Source: Bog-756 sp963806455 (GTDB lineage: Bacteria > Actinomycetota > Acidimicrobiia > Acidimicrobiales > RAAP-2). Taken from it: 64,000 nucleotides of DNA. The notes below the pieces were generated by a model. The model had not been told where the DNA came from. It did no database searches and saw only the letters and a program-made list of their open reading frames with translations. The stretch lies in assembly GCA_963806455.1 (NCBI GenBank), contig CAWDXZ010000001.1, positions 372,001 to 436,000 of the forward strand, in the 5' to 3' direction. Below, one piece after another: positions 16,670-25,927 of the stretch. Positions within the stretch are counted from its first letter, which is position 1. Each line of letters starts with the position of its first letter. The position numbers were made by a program, and so were the translations under genes.

Positions 16670-16764
16670 TCAGCAACTAACCAACCCTGTCCGCCACACC
16701 GGGGGAAGCTCAGACCCTGTTAGTTCTCCTTTAGGGGCGGAGGCGCAGCGTGTGTGTGACAACC

Positions 16765-17610
16765 TCAGGACTCTCTCGCCTCTACATCAGGTCGATCGTC
16801 ACGACTCTCCCTGTGGTGTCGTGCTTCGACGGGCATCAGAGGACCGCGATTGCGTTCAACATGAATCGTCCTCAGGACTCGTAAGCCGTCGGAGAAGGCG
16901 TTGAGGTTGCTGGTGCCGTAGCCGCGCCTTCGCTCGAAGCTAGGTACTTCGGTGACCCTCAGTCCAGCCTTGGCGATCCGTACGTTTATCAGTGTCTCGA
17001 CTTCGAATCCGTCGCCCCACAGCATGGAGTTCCCATCGGTGCCGACGATCACTTTCCCATCGAGACCAAGGACGGATAGGCAGTCGCGTCGGAACGCGTT
17101 GAAGCCGTAACAGAGGTCGGTGTACCTTGTCCCATAGAGAAAATTGGCCAACCTGCTTAGCCAGTAATTTCCCACCCGTCGGAATCGGCTGATGTCGCTA
17201 CTCCCACCCCCTTGTATGAATCGGGAACCCTTGGCGAAGTCGGCACCTTCCTTCAACGCGTCGACGAAGCGGTGAATTTCCGATGGATTGGCCGACCCGT
17301 CCGCGTCGAGCATCACGATGAAGTCTCCAGTGGCCACGGCGAACCCACAGGCTAGGGCGTTCCCCTTCCCTACGCGAGTCTGGCCGATAATGATGATGTC
17401 CGGGCGCGACCATCGCGCAACCTCGACGGTGTCATCAGTGGAGCAACCATCGACCAAGATCACCTCGTGGACATCGCCGGGCAACTCGGACAACACCCGC
17501 GGCAGGTTGTAAGCTTCATTCTTTGCCGGTATGACGACGCTAACCCTCGGCTCAGGTTCCTCTGATCCGAGGAAATGCTGAGAATCCAAGCCAACGCCGC
17601 CTAACCCCAT
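16765..17610 (-). CDS. Glycosyltransferase family 2 (polyprenyl-phosphate sugar synthase-like)
   Basis: A 281-residue GT2 enzyme: PRVSVVIPAKNEAYNLPRVL, ILVDGCSTDDT (nucleotide binding), GKGNALACGF and the metal-binding FIVMLDADGSANPSEI (DADG near residue 102). The sequence resembles dolichyl/undecaprenyl-phosphate mannose or glucose synthases but has no C-terminal membrane helices. The ATG at 17610 has GGAGAGG upstream and begins just before the catalytic domain. It opens the polysaccharide locus, 50 bp inside the IS3 right flank. It could charge a lipid-phosphate sugar donor or extend a chain. Confidence 0.86.
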   Translation of the reverse strand: MGLGGVGLDSQHFLGSEEPEPRVSVVIPAKNEAYNLPRVLSELPGDVHEVILVDGCSTDDTVEVARWSRPDIIIIGQTRVGKGNALACGFAVATGDFIVMLDADGSANPSEIHRFVDALKEGADFAKGSRFIQGGGSSDISRFRRVGNYWLSRLANFLYGTRYTDLCYGFNAFRRDCLSVLGLDGKVIVGTDGNSMLWGDGFEVETLINVRIAKAGLRVTEVPSFERRRGYGTSNLNAFSDGLRVLRTIHVERNRGPLMPVEARHHRESRDDRPDVEARES

Positions 17611-18459
17611 GAAGCCTCTCCACTGTCGTCTCCACCCGCCAAACCTGGTTCCACATGTCGGGAGCGGCGAGCACTCTCTGTTCGAAGGAGGTGTTTGCCA
17701 GAGATTAGCCATGTGCCGACGGCGTCTCCACATGACGTCGACGGCTGCCCGAGCGACCGACCTCCCCATTGCAACCGAACGCTCCAACGGAGGAGATCGG
17801 TTGGCGTCAAGTGATTCTCGTGGAGACGATAGGCAAGTTCAGCTCGAGTCTGCTGATCCCTGTACGCCGGACGCCCGCTCGCTCTCAATATCTCATTCTG
17901 AGTAGCGATGATCGCGCTAAAAGTGGTAGTTGAGCACTGCCGGATGAGATCCCGACGCGGTGTCCAAAACCGGACTGTTGTGGGGCCGCCCCGGTGCGGG
18001 GTCCGTGGCGGTCACGTGTCGTTGACGAGCCTCTGGATCGACGAGCACCTGGCTGACCACCGAATGGCGGCCGAGGGCCTTTCTGCGCGCTGACCGACCG
18101 TCTCAGTGGCCAGATAGGTCTCGAGTCGGACAGGCCCTCCTTGGGTCCATGTCGAGTCCCAGGGGACCATCGGGACCTTGCCAAAGAGGGTGATCCGTGA
18201 CGCCAGTAAGCCGGCAACACAGCCGGCAAGACAGTCGTCTCGGAGAGGCGCCGGGGACGTACGAGACCGGGCTGGCAGCCAGCGGGGCACAAAACAGGGT
18301 GGTTCGAAACCGACAGTTGAGATCAGACAGATCAAACGATCCATATATCCCACTAATGGATGGGCTGGTGGCATACCCTTGGGATGCTTTTCCGTACAGT
18401 TTCTTCAGCACTCGCCGATTCGGAATCATATGGAAACGTGAGGCCACTGGGGGATAGCC
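17611..18459. other. 849-bp intergenic region without recognised gene
   Basis: Between the divergent GT2 and zinc-ribbon genes. Codon-position bias is weak on both strands and no frame matches a known family. The right end has an AT-rich island (about 18316-18345, with TTGAGA and TATATC) that may be the promoter of the zinc-ribbon gene. It could also hold a small RNA, which cannot be judged by eye. Confidence 0.4.
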
Positions 18460-18741
18460 ATGAGCTCAGTCGACCGCGTTACCGGACCCCGAAAGAGGAC
18501 CCAAAAAGGCCCGTGCCATCGTTGCGGATGGAGAGGTGAGGTGATCAAGGTTCGCCGGCTTGATCGCAAGCTCCTCGGAATCGGCCGGGCCTACGGCCGC
18601 CTGTGCCAGAGCTGCGTCGGTGAGCTGTTCGCCCACCAGTCCACGCCCGAGGGCATCACGACCGCCTCCGGACAAGCTGACAGAGATTCGGAGCCAAGGC
18701 TGCCCCCTAATCATCGCATGCGAGGCCACTGGCGAGCCTGA
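18460..18741 (+). CDS. Small zinc-ribbon protein, unknown
   Basis: Ninety-three residues with CHRCGW and, 30 residues later, CQSC, a CxxC...CxxC pair that would hold one zinc, flanked by basic residues (RKRTQK, RRLDRK). GGGGGATAGCC precedes the ATG. No family recognised; the size and motif suit a nucleic-acid-binding or accessory ribbon protein. The residues after FAHQS look less conserved in style and the real protein may be short. Confidence 0.5.
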   Translation: MSSVDRVTGPRKRTQKGPCHRCGWRGEVIKVRRLDRKLLGIGRAYGRLCQSCVGELFAHQSTPEGITTASGQADRDSEPRLPPNHRMRGHWRA

Positions 18742-18833
18742 CTGCCCACTAGATGGTGACCCTACGCACTCCCCATGTCGCCGACGCGTAACGGCATCGG
18801 GCGACGTGTTTGCTAACGACAGATCCAGAGGAA

Positions 18834-19769
18834 TCACGAGGGCGGCGCCGACCAGACCTCCACATTCGAGACGTGCAGCACGGATGGCGAAGTGGTTGTC
18901 GAGTCGTACGGCTGGTGCCATCCCGACGCACTTGTCCCTGCGACGGCCAGGTCCATGATGAGTTCCATCGGTTCATCCGGAATGCTCGCCTGCGCCTTCG
19001 TCAGCTTCGCGATCTTCTTTCCATCCAGATACCATGTGAGCGACTGGCCCGGTACCCAGTTCAGACTATAGGTGTGGTAGCTGGCGCTGAGATCAACCCC
19101 CGTTGTGACGGCGCCACCCCAGGTGTTCGATCCTCGATGGAGATTCCAGGCATAGGTCTCACTCGGCGGGTTCGGTGGGACAAAGCCACCTTCTTGCAGG
19201 TCGATCTCATAGTCGTCTCCATGGCTTCCACCAGGGCCGGGCAGCATCCACAATCCGGGCCACATCCCGTTTCCTGGTGGGGCCTTCATCGTTATGGACA
19301 GGTAACCACCGTTGAACTGGAAGTGGTTGTAGCTGGACACCACACCCGACCGCCACGGGAAGGAAGACACGGAGTCCGTCTGGTTGCACCAACCCGACGT
19401 GGGAGTCCGCGACGCCGTCAAGTCGAGCCCGTCGTGGACGGCCACTTGGCTGGGAAGGAAGTACTGCGCCCCATAACTGCACCCGTTCCGGACGCCGTTC
19501 CCCAGCTGTGCAGGTAGTGGATCGGTCCATGGGTGGCCGTTTGCCTGGCGGCTCGTGAGATAACTGTTCCACTTCGATGTATCGAGCGAAGTTCCTTCGA
19601 ACTTGTCGGAGAAGAGCAGGCTTCGGCTCGACGAGGGCCCAAGCGTCGGGATGGCCGACGGCTCCAAGACCAGGATGCCGATCAGGATCGCCAGAACAAT
19701 GACCGCAAGCCGGCGCTTCTGCAGGAAGCGCACCCGACGTCCTCTGTCGGCGCGGCTACCGATGGCCAT
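18834..19769 (-). CDS. Secreted or membrane-anchored GH16 glycoside hydrolase
   Basis: A 311-residue protein with an N-terminal signal-anchor (RRLAVIVLAILIGILVL) and a GH16 beta-jelly-roll. The catalytic ExDxxE is present in DYEIDLQEGGF, with LLFSDKFEGTSLDTSKW as start, GMWPGLWMLPG and HTYSLNWVPGQSLTWYLDG as the conserved strands. GH16 enzymes cut or transglycosylate beta-1,3/1,4-glucans, galactans or related polymers. It sits in a polysaccharide biosynthesis locus and shares the DLQEGGF core with the second GH16 at 33498, so both may trim or release the locus product. ATG at 19769 chosen; a GTG at 19793 is possible. Confidence 0.88.
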   Translation of the reverse strand: MAIGSRADRGRRVRFLQKRRLAVIVLAILIGILVLEPSAIPTLGPSSSRSLLFSDKFEGTSLDTSKWNSYLTSRQANGHPWTDPLPAQLGNGVRNGCSYGAQYFLPSQVAVHDGLDLTASRTPTSGWCNQTDSVSSFPWRSGVVSSYNHFQFNGGYLSITMKAPPGNGMWPGLWMLPGPGGSHGDDYEIDLQEGGFVPPNPPSETYAWNLHRGSNTWGGAVTTGVDLSASYHTYSLNWVPGQSLTWYLDGKKIAKLTKAQASIPDEPMELIMDLAVAGTSASGWHQPYDSTTTSPSVLHVSNVEVWSAPPS

Positions 19770-20025
19770 GGAAGGCGAGAAGGCCACGAGCACCCACCGG
19801 GCGTGGCATCACGACAGGAAGACATGGGAGAGCATTTCCAGTAAGGCCATTCGTGCCGTCAGAGCAGAGGGCTGGGTCATGCTCAGAACCTGGCGCCCCA
19901 CACAGATGTCTGGGACCTGTTTTTCCGACCCCCGAGCCGTGCAGGAGCGGGTGGGTCGATCGAGGATCGGGACTCATACATCGCCCCCGGCTGCACGATG
20001 GCAGTCGTGCCGTATCCCACGTCCA

Positions 20026-20508
20026 TCATGCGTCCACCCCGCGAAGGGTGTGACCTCCCGATGCGACGATCAGGAGCGAGTCGGGAGTGAGGAGGCCTCT
20101 CGGGAGGATGACGCTCTGGACGGCGCCGCTCCGGTCGAGCGGGGATGACCACAGGACCTTGCCCTCGGCCACAATGTCAAGCTGCGCTGCAATCGGTCCC
20201 GTCGAGCCCCAATTCACAGTTGCGACCGATTGGCCGTCATGCTCATGGGTGACTGACAGTTCAAGGGGAGGCGTCCACTCTTTTCGGGCTGTAACGGTTG
20301 CCAGGAGGACTCCTGTCGCGACAAGGATCAGTCCAACGCATCCCAACACAATCTGGGCACGCGAACGACGACTCTGTCCAGCTGTCTCATCCGCTAGCTC
20401 ACCAGCCCGATCTTCGACGCTCACATCAGTCAGCCTTCCAATGTCCTGCTCCCTAGCGCCCTGCTGCTCTCCCTCGAGAGCATAATCCTGCTGGCGGCCA
20501 GCACCCAT
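20026..20508 (-). CDS. Hypothetical single-pass membrane protein
   Basis: About 160 residues: an acidic/Gln-rich cytoplasmic part, basic SRRSRAQ, one strong transmembrane helix (IVLGCVGLILVATGVLLATV) and a 90-residue outside domain (ELSVTHEHDGQSVATVNWG, GKVLWSSPLDRSGAVQSVIL, SLLIVASGG) that looks like a small beta-sandwich. No family recognised. ATG at 20508 chosen because further upstream the frame would collide with the divergent GT4 gene; no clear ribosome site. It may be a surface accessory of the polysaccharide machinery. Confidence 0.5.
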   Translation of the reverse strand: MGAGRQQDYALEGEQQGAREQDIGRLTDVSVEDRAGELADETAGQSRRSRAQIVLGCVGLILVATGVLLATVTARKEWTPPLELSVTHEHDGQSVATVNWGSTGPIAAQLDIVAEGKVLWSSPLDRSGAVQSVILPRGLLTPDSLLIVASGGHTLRGVDA

Positions 20509-20595
20509 CGGCCTGGCCGCGGCCAGCGGAGCGACACTTGCATCCCCGTGCCGGAGGCGGCCGGTCCGGCGAAGTGCAGTAGCGTTGCTGGCCCG

Positions 20596-21837
20596 ATGCG
20601 CATTCTGATGCTCACTCAATTTTACCCTCCGGGTGGGGGTGGGCAGGAGCGTCATGTACGAGACCTGGCGCATGCCCTTGCCGCCCGTGGGCACTCGATC
20701 GAATTGGTTACCATCGCGACAAGTGGCGATTCCGGAACGACAACGGACGGGCCGCTGGTGTTGCACCGACTCCGAACGACTTCTCAACGTGTTCCCCACA
20801 TCTACGAAGCTCAGAATCGTCCCCATGCACCGCCACTACCGGACCCCGAGTTGCGCGCTGGGATAGCAAGCCTGCTCACGAGCCGCCGGTTCGACGTGGC
20901 GCACGCCCACGACTGGATTGTGAATTCGCTGACCGGCCCCGCTCGTCACACCCGCACACCTGTGGTTCTCACCATGCACGACTACAGCCATGTGTGCGCC
21001 ACAAAGCGAATGATGCGAGGCGAGAGCGTTTGCGTCGGACCCGCCCCAGGAGCGTGTCTTCGCTGTGCATCAGCCATGTACGGGCGACTGGTCGGCCCCG
21101 GTGTTGCACTGGCCAACCTTGCCGGACGCTATACACGTGAGCGACGGGTGGCGACCTTCGTGCCGGTGAGCCCCATCGTCGCGGCGCGCACCTATTTGAC
21201 AAGGTCCGGACACTATGAGGTGGTCCCGAATTTCATTCCCGACGACATCCTGGTAGATCCCGTCTCACTCGAGGGCAGTGATCGTCCCCCAGGACCGATG
21301 GTGTTTGTCGGAGACGTAACGATGGACAAAGGGGTCGGTGTGCTCTTCGCCGCCTACCGGCAGATGCGCGACGCCCCTCCTCTCGTTCTCGCCGGAACGG
21401 TACAAGCCGACGCTCCCGAGGAGCGGCCACCAGGCATCGAACTCCTCGGTCGGATCCGGCCCGAGGCCGTTCTCGAGTTGGTACGGGCGGCATGTGTGGT
21501 GGTTGTCCCGTCCATCGTGCTCGATGCCTGTCCGACCGTGGTGCTCGAGGCGATGGCAGCCGGCCGGCCCGTGGTCGCCTCATCAAGCGGTGGAATCGTC
21601 GATCTGGTTGAAGATGGGGTCACGGGGACGCTTGTTCCACCCGGCGATGCGTCGGCCCTGGCGGATGCGCTGACCTCCGTGATCGAGAATCCGGCCAGGG
21701 CGATGGCCATGGGACGGAACGGGCTGGAGCGGGTCCGCACCTACACAGCCTCGGCCGTGGCCGCTCAGGTCGATGGCCTCTACCGACAGGCGGCTGGAGA
21801 CCCGGTGGCTGCGGTCGATGGCGGCGAGGCGCTCTAG
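20596..21837 (+). CDS. Glycosyltransferase family 4
   Basis: A 413-residue GT-B enzyme: MRILMLTQFYPPGGGGQERHV with the Gly-rich loop, HAHDWIVNSL, and a C-terminal donor domain FVGDVTMDKGVGVLFAAYRQM, ELLGRIRPEAV, and the E-x7-E type segment VLDACPTVVLEAMAAGRPVVA, then GGIVDLVEDGVTGTLVPPGD. It transfers a sugar from a nucleotide donor to a growing glycan in the cytoplasm. ATG at 20596 gives the family start; upstream codons are not conserved. Divergent from the membrane protein at 20508. Confidence 0.92.
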   Translation: MRILMLTQFYPPGGGGQERHVRDLAHALAARGHSIELVTIATSGDSGTTTDGPLVLHRLRTTSQRVPHIYEAQNRPHAPPLPDPELRAGIASLLTSRRFDVAHAHDWIVNSLTGPARHTRTPVVLTMHDYSHVCATKRMMRGESVCVGPAPGACLRCASAMYGRLVGPGVALANLAGRYTRERRVATFVPVSPIVAARTYLTRSGHYEVVPNFIPDDILVDPVSLEGSDRPPGPMVFVGDVTMDKGVGVLFAAYRQMRDAPPLVLAGTVQADAPEERPPGIELLGRIRPEAVLELVRAACVVVVPSIVLDACPTVVLEAMAAGRPVVASSSGGIVDLVEDGVTGTLVPPGDASALADALTSVIENPARAMAMGRNGLERVRTYTASAVAAQVDGLYRQAAGDPVAAVDGGEAL

Positions 21838-22112
21838 AGACCTCTGAACCCGGATTTGGGACTGGCAGGGAAATGTGGACACGATGTCGGGTCGCAGGCA
21901 ACATTCGGATCCTCGGAGTGACCCCGCCGTAGCCACCGTCCCAGGCAGGCGCCTTCTCAACAGCGGTTGTCCGGGCACCGCATCTTGGCGAAGCAGGCTC
22001 GGGCCGGCCCGTAACCCACGGGCTACACTTCACCGTCACTATTGGGGACGGTCTCACGGCACGAGGGTATGGGAGTGTGATGGACCGGAGAGCTTCGCTC
22101 TAGGTACGTCCA

Positions 22113-24497
22113 GTGAATCAGCTCGATGTGAAAGCCGTACGACCCCTCGTTTGCAAGTCGGCGGGCGACTCCTTGTCCCTTGGGACCTCGGGCGCATCGA
22201 GGCTGGGTATTGTTGTCGCTGTCGTCGGGGCCGGGCTATTCGTGACAGGGCTTGGGGACGCACTGGCCCGGTCCGGTCACCAGGGACCGCCTCTCCCGAT
22301 GTTCTTTGTCGGGCTGGTCGCAATCTTCGCACCGTGCGCTTGGCGGCTCACCAGCCGTACTGCGACCCGATCCGAACGGGTGGTTGTGTCGTGTGTCCTC
22401 GGGGTCGGGCTGCTCGTCTCCTACTACATACGCAGTCCGTGGATCTTCGACTGGTTCGATGAGCTGATCCACGGTGCCACCCTAAACCGTCTGCTGGACA
22501 GCAGGACCCTTCTCGTCCATAACCGAATTCTGCCGGTGAGCCCCTTCTATCCAGGACTGGAGCTACTGACAGTCACCGCCAAGTGGATGACGGGGCTGCC
22601 AGTGGTGCTCGCCCAGCTGGTAGTGGTGTTGGCGCAGCGGATCGTGCTGGTTCTGTGCGTATTCCTCGTCATCGAGCGGGTCTGCCGATCGTCGCGCGCC
22701 GCCGGGGTGGGTGTCCTCGTCTACGTGGCCAATCCATCCTTCTACACTTTCGCCTCCTGGGATTACGGTCCCCTCGCGCTCGCGTTTGCCGTCGCGACGG
22801 TTCACTTCTTGCTGTCGGCACTGGACGCAAGGGCCTCGATGGCCACCGCGCCTTTCGTCCCGGACCGCTCCGCGCCGACCGCCGTAGGGAGTGGCTTCTT
22901 CCACGCCCACCGCGACTCGTTGCTCGCTCTCGCCAGCATGGCCGCTCTGGTGGTCACCCACCATCTCACTGCGTTGCTCACGGCGGCCCTTCTGGTCGTA
23001 TGGGCAGTCGGTCTTTGGATTGATGGGCGCCTCAAGGACGCCCGCTGGATCGGACTGGCCGCCGCGTCGAGCATCGTGCTTGTCCTTGGTTGGAGCGCGT
23101 TCGTGGGAAGCGCCCTAGTCTCGTATCTGGGCCCGATCTTCCGCGACGCCTCGAACGGCTTCAGCTCCGCAGTTGGGCACCACCACAGCAGTCGAGCGCT
23201 GTTCCACACGGACTCGAGCCAGGGCGGCTCTTCATTCTGGGAGATCGTGGTCATGCTGGCTGCGGCGTTCTGCTTCTGCCTGCTGCTCTGTCCGTCGATT
23301 CTCACCGTGATCCGGAAACGTACGGCTCTTCGCGGCGTGCTTCGGTTCGTGCCGGTGGCGGTAGCCGCAGCCTATCCCTTCGCCATGTTGGCCAGTATCT
23401 CGACCGGCAGCTCCCAGGTGGGGGAGCGGACCACCACGTTCATCTTCTTTGCCATGGCCGTCGTGATCGGAGGATGGCTCGGCATTCGCCTATCGAAGAA
23501 GCGGACTCTCCTGGAGTGTGCCGCAACAATCTTGATCGCCACTGTGTGCTTCATCGGGAGCATGATTTTCGGCTCGGGACCTGACATAACCTATGTGCCC
23601 GGCCAATATCTAGTCGGAGCGAATCAGCGCTCGTTCGGCGCTCCTTCGCTTGCGGTCGCCCAGTGGGCATCGACTCACCTTATTGCCGGGTCGAACGTCG
23701 CCGCCGACCGGCAGAGCGGGGCGCTGATAGCGGACTTCGGCGACGTGAACCTGGTCACCGGCATCAGCGGCCTCGGTGACCCCGGTCCGCTCTTCTTCAG
23801 TAGTCAGTTCGACCGCTCTGACCTCAGTCTCATCCGCAAGGATCGCATCCGATACATCGTGGTGGACCGTCGGCTGGCGTCATCGCCACCTCTCTTCGGT
23901 ACCTACTTCGAGCCGGGCGAGGCCAAACCAGGCACCCGTCTCAGTGCCGCCGAACTGGGCAAGTTCGACTCGGTACCGGGCATCGATCGGATCTACGACA
24001 ACGGTCCGATCCAGGTCTACGACGTGTCCCGCCTCTTGGGCGATTCAACCCGGTTATCGAGCGGACCCGGGGACGGGGCAACGGGAACGGGAACGGGAAC
24101 GGACCCAGTGGTTCTGACGGCGGCCATCGCGGTTGCAGTCGTCGGGTTCGTCCGCGTGCGTCGGCGTCGGGGGAAGCCGCCGATCACCGACCGGGTCTTT
24201 ATCAGGTGGCTCGTCGGCAGCATGGTGGCGGGTGTGGTCCTTGCCGCGGCGACGGTTCCCACCCACCTTTCGCCGACCGTCATCGGCCTGGGAGGTCTCG
24301 CAGTCGTGCTGGTGATCATCCTTGCCGGTACCCGGGTCGGCCCACCGTCCGGCGCCCTTCCAAACAACGGCGGGTCTCGACCCGCAGCCACCCGTGCCGC
24401 CGTGCGTCGAGACGAACGGGCACACAGTGCCGTCGGGATCGCCTTCCTTGTTGCCGGAATCATGCTGGATCGACGGCGTCGACATCGAGGTGGCTAG
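22113..24497 (+). CDS. Large polytopic membrane protein, GT-C- or polymerase-like
   Basis: A 794-residue protein with about 12 or more hydrophobic helices in the first 470 residues, an extracytoplasmic domain at about 490-640 (VAADRQSGALIADFGDVN, RIRYIVVDRRLASSPPLFG), then further helices and a basic C-terminus. An early loop has DWFDELIHGATLNRLLD, where acidic residues could serve catalysis as in GT-C enzymes. I do not recognise a named family. In the locus it could be the polymerase or a lipid-linked sugar transferase. GTG start at 22113; no strong ribosome site, so the first residues are uncertain. Confidence 0.72.
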   Translation: MNQLDVKAVRPLVCKSAGDSLSLGTSGASRLGIVVAVVGAGLFVTGLGDALARSGHQGPPLPMFFVGLVAIFAPCAWRLTSRTATRSERVVVSCVLGVGLLVSYYIRSPWIFDWFDELIHGATLNRLLDSRTLLVHNRILPVSPFYPGLELLTVTAKWMTGLPVVLAQLVVVLAQRIVLVLCVFLVIERVCRSSRAAGVGVLVYVANPSFYTFASWDYGPLALAFAVATVHFLLSALDARASMATAPFVPDRSAPTAVGSGFFHAHRDSLLALASMAALVVTHHLTALLTAALLVVWAVGLWIDGRLKDARWIGLAAASSIVLVLGWSAFVGSALVSYLGPIFRDASNGFSSAVGHHHSSRALFHTDSSQGGSSFWEIVVMLAAAFCFCLLLCPSILTVIRKRTALRGVLRFVPVAVAAAYPFAMLASISTGSSQVGERTTTFIFFAMAVVIGGWLGIRLSKKRTLLECAATILIATVCFIGSMIFGSGPDITYVPGQYLVGANQRSFGAPSLAVAQWASTHLIAGSNVAADRQSGALIADFGDVNLVTGISGLGDPGPLFFSSQFDRSDLSLIRKDRIRYIVVDRRLASSPPLFGTYFEPGEAKPGTRLSAAELGKFDSVPGIDRIYDNGPIQVYDVSRLLGDSTRLSSGPGDGATGTGTGTDPVVLTAAIAVAVVGFVRVRRRRGKPPITDRVFIRWLVGSMVAGVVLAAATVPTHLSPTVIGLGGLAVVLVIILAGTRVGPPSGALPNNGGSRPAATRAAVRRDERAHSAVGIAFLVAGIMLDRRRRHRGG

Positions 24498-24787
24498 GCT
24501 CATTCGGATCGCCCGGGGGTGAGCTGACGCCTGGATCGCTTCGAGGCGACAACCATGGTCGGCGATCTCTTGGCGCCACCGCCCCGTCGCCTGCCGACTC
24601 AACCCCGGCTTTTCGCAGGTTTAGATTTGTTCAGTCCGGCGCGTGGATCCGACTGATGCCGTAACCAAATTTCGACCGTGGTTTCGTGCCTCGACCCCTC
24701 AATGGCCCCGTAATCACGATGCGACAAAAGCAACCGGCCGATTCAGAGGCTCACCCTCAGTGTCGATCATCTAATGTCGAGGAGGTT

Positions 24788-25735
24788 ATGGGGCTCTTCC
24801 GGCGCTTTCAGGCCTCGGCCAAAAGGATGATCAGGACGTCTCGGGGGGACAAGTCCGAGCTGCGGGACGATGAGCGGCTGATCAATCGGAGGATTCGATC
24901 GAAGACCAAGTTCCTCGTGCGCTCCGTCATCCGTACGCCTCGTGACCGACGCTCGGTCTTTTTCATCTTCGGGTGCCAGCGATCGGGTACCACGATGGTG
25001 CAACAGACTCTTCTTGACAGGTCCTGGCGGGTTCTGATCATGGAGGAACACGATCGCCGTCTCGTCGGTGACGATCCTGATGAGACCATCTGGCAGGAAG
25101 GCAGCATCGTGTTTCGGCGCATTCGTGCTCTGCCCTTTGAAGTGGTCGCCGTCAAGCCCCTCGTTGAGAGCTATCGGGCCGCCGAGCTCCTCGATACAGC
25201 CGGCCGTGTCAGCGCGATCTGGATGTTGCGCCATTACATTGATGTGTCGCAGTCCAACTTGCGGCGGTTTGGCGTGGGAAACGCCCATCGCGATCTCGAG
25301 CCGTTCCTCACAGGGGACTCTCTGAACTGGCGTTGTAGGGGCGCCACCGAGGAGACCCGGGAACGGGTGGTTGAGCTTCTTCGAGACGGGCTTGAGCCAC
25401 TCGATGCAGCAGCCCTCTTCTGGTGGACTCGCAATCAGCTTTACTTTGATCAACGCCTTTTCGAGGACGAGCGAATTCGAATCTTGCGCTACGAACAGGT
25501 TTGCAGTCGCCCTGAGGTTGTCGTCCGGTCCCTTTCGACTCATATCGGGGTCTCGCTCCCGGTGCATTCAACCGTTCCCAGAGTGAGATCGCGCCGCGAA
25601 GCTGCATCGATGGGGAAGCTCGGTCCGAAGATCGAGCAACTCTGCGCCACAATGTGGGAATCGTTCGAGGGCTGTCCGGAACTGGTCGCGAATCCGGTCG
25701 AATCACCCCGGGGGCAGGGCTCGACACAGCGATAG
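24788..25735 (+). CDS. Sulfotransferase family protein
   Basis: A 315-residue PAPS-dependent sulfotransferase-type protein. The 5'-phosphosulfate loop FGCQRSGTTMVQ is at residues 61-72, the 3'-phosphate region near WMLRHYIDVSQSNLRRF, and ILRYEQVCSRPE matches the later RYE-type strand. It would sulfate a sugar or other group in the cytoplasm. ATG at 24788 has GAGGAGGTT directly upstream. Actinobacterial sulfotransferases act on glycans and glycolipids; within this locus, sulfation of the polysaccharide or its precursor is the likely job. Confidence 0.82.
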   Translation: MGLFRRFQASAKRMIRTSRGDKSELRDDERLINRRIRSKTKFLVRSVIRTPRDRRSVFFIFGCQRSGTTMVQQTLLDRSWRVLIMEEHDRRLVGDDPDETIWQEGSIVFRRIRALPFEVVAVKPLVESYRAAELLDTAGRVSAIWMLRHYIDVSQSNLRRFGVGNAHRDLEPFLTGDSLNWRCRGATEETRERVVELLRDGLEPLDAAALFWWTRNQLYFDQRLFEDERIRILRYEQVCSRPEVVVRSLSTHIGVSLPVHSTVPRVRSRREAASMGKLGPKIEQLCATMWESFEGCPELVANPVESPRGQGSTQR

Positions 25736-25927
25736 TGCCGTTCGTGTGGCACGCGGGCCTGCAAGGCGCGATCATGAACGAGTGGAGGCGGTGATGCACA
25801 CCGAGGTTGAAAGACGCGCCCTGACATTCCGAGGGGATCCGAACTGCTCCGGGACGCGGCCCCGGTGGACGCCTCTGCCGCCGTCACTTTCCATCGCCCG
25901 GGCTGACCTCGGCTCTCAGGCACAGCG

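Larger units (their letters stand above)
15447..16712 (+). mobile_element. IS3-family insertion sequence, complete
   Basis: A 1,266-bp element. The left end TGAGCTTCCCCCGG...GCGGACA (15447-15471) and the inverted right end (16688-16712) match at 22 of 25 positions, begin TG and end CA, and are flanked by the 3-bp duplication GAC (15444-15446 and 16713-16715), as expected for IS3. Inside are orfA and orfB overlapping as ATGA with a slippery CCCAAAA. Intact reading frames, ends and target duplication point to a recent, possibly active copy. Confidence 0.92.

Noticed and set aside
18290..18330. GGTTCGAAACC considered as a tRNA T-arm
   Set aside because: No acceptor stem, D-arm or anticodon arm can be drawn around it and the T-stem does not pair.
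17885..18457. Short frames on both strands in the gap after GT2
   Set aside because: No conserved motif, no ribosome site, weak codon bias; kept as an intergenic region.
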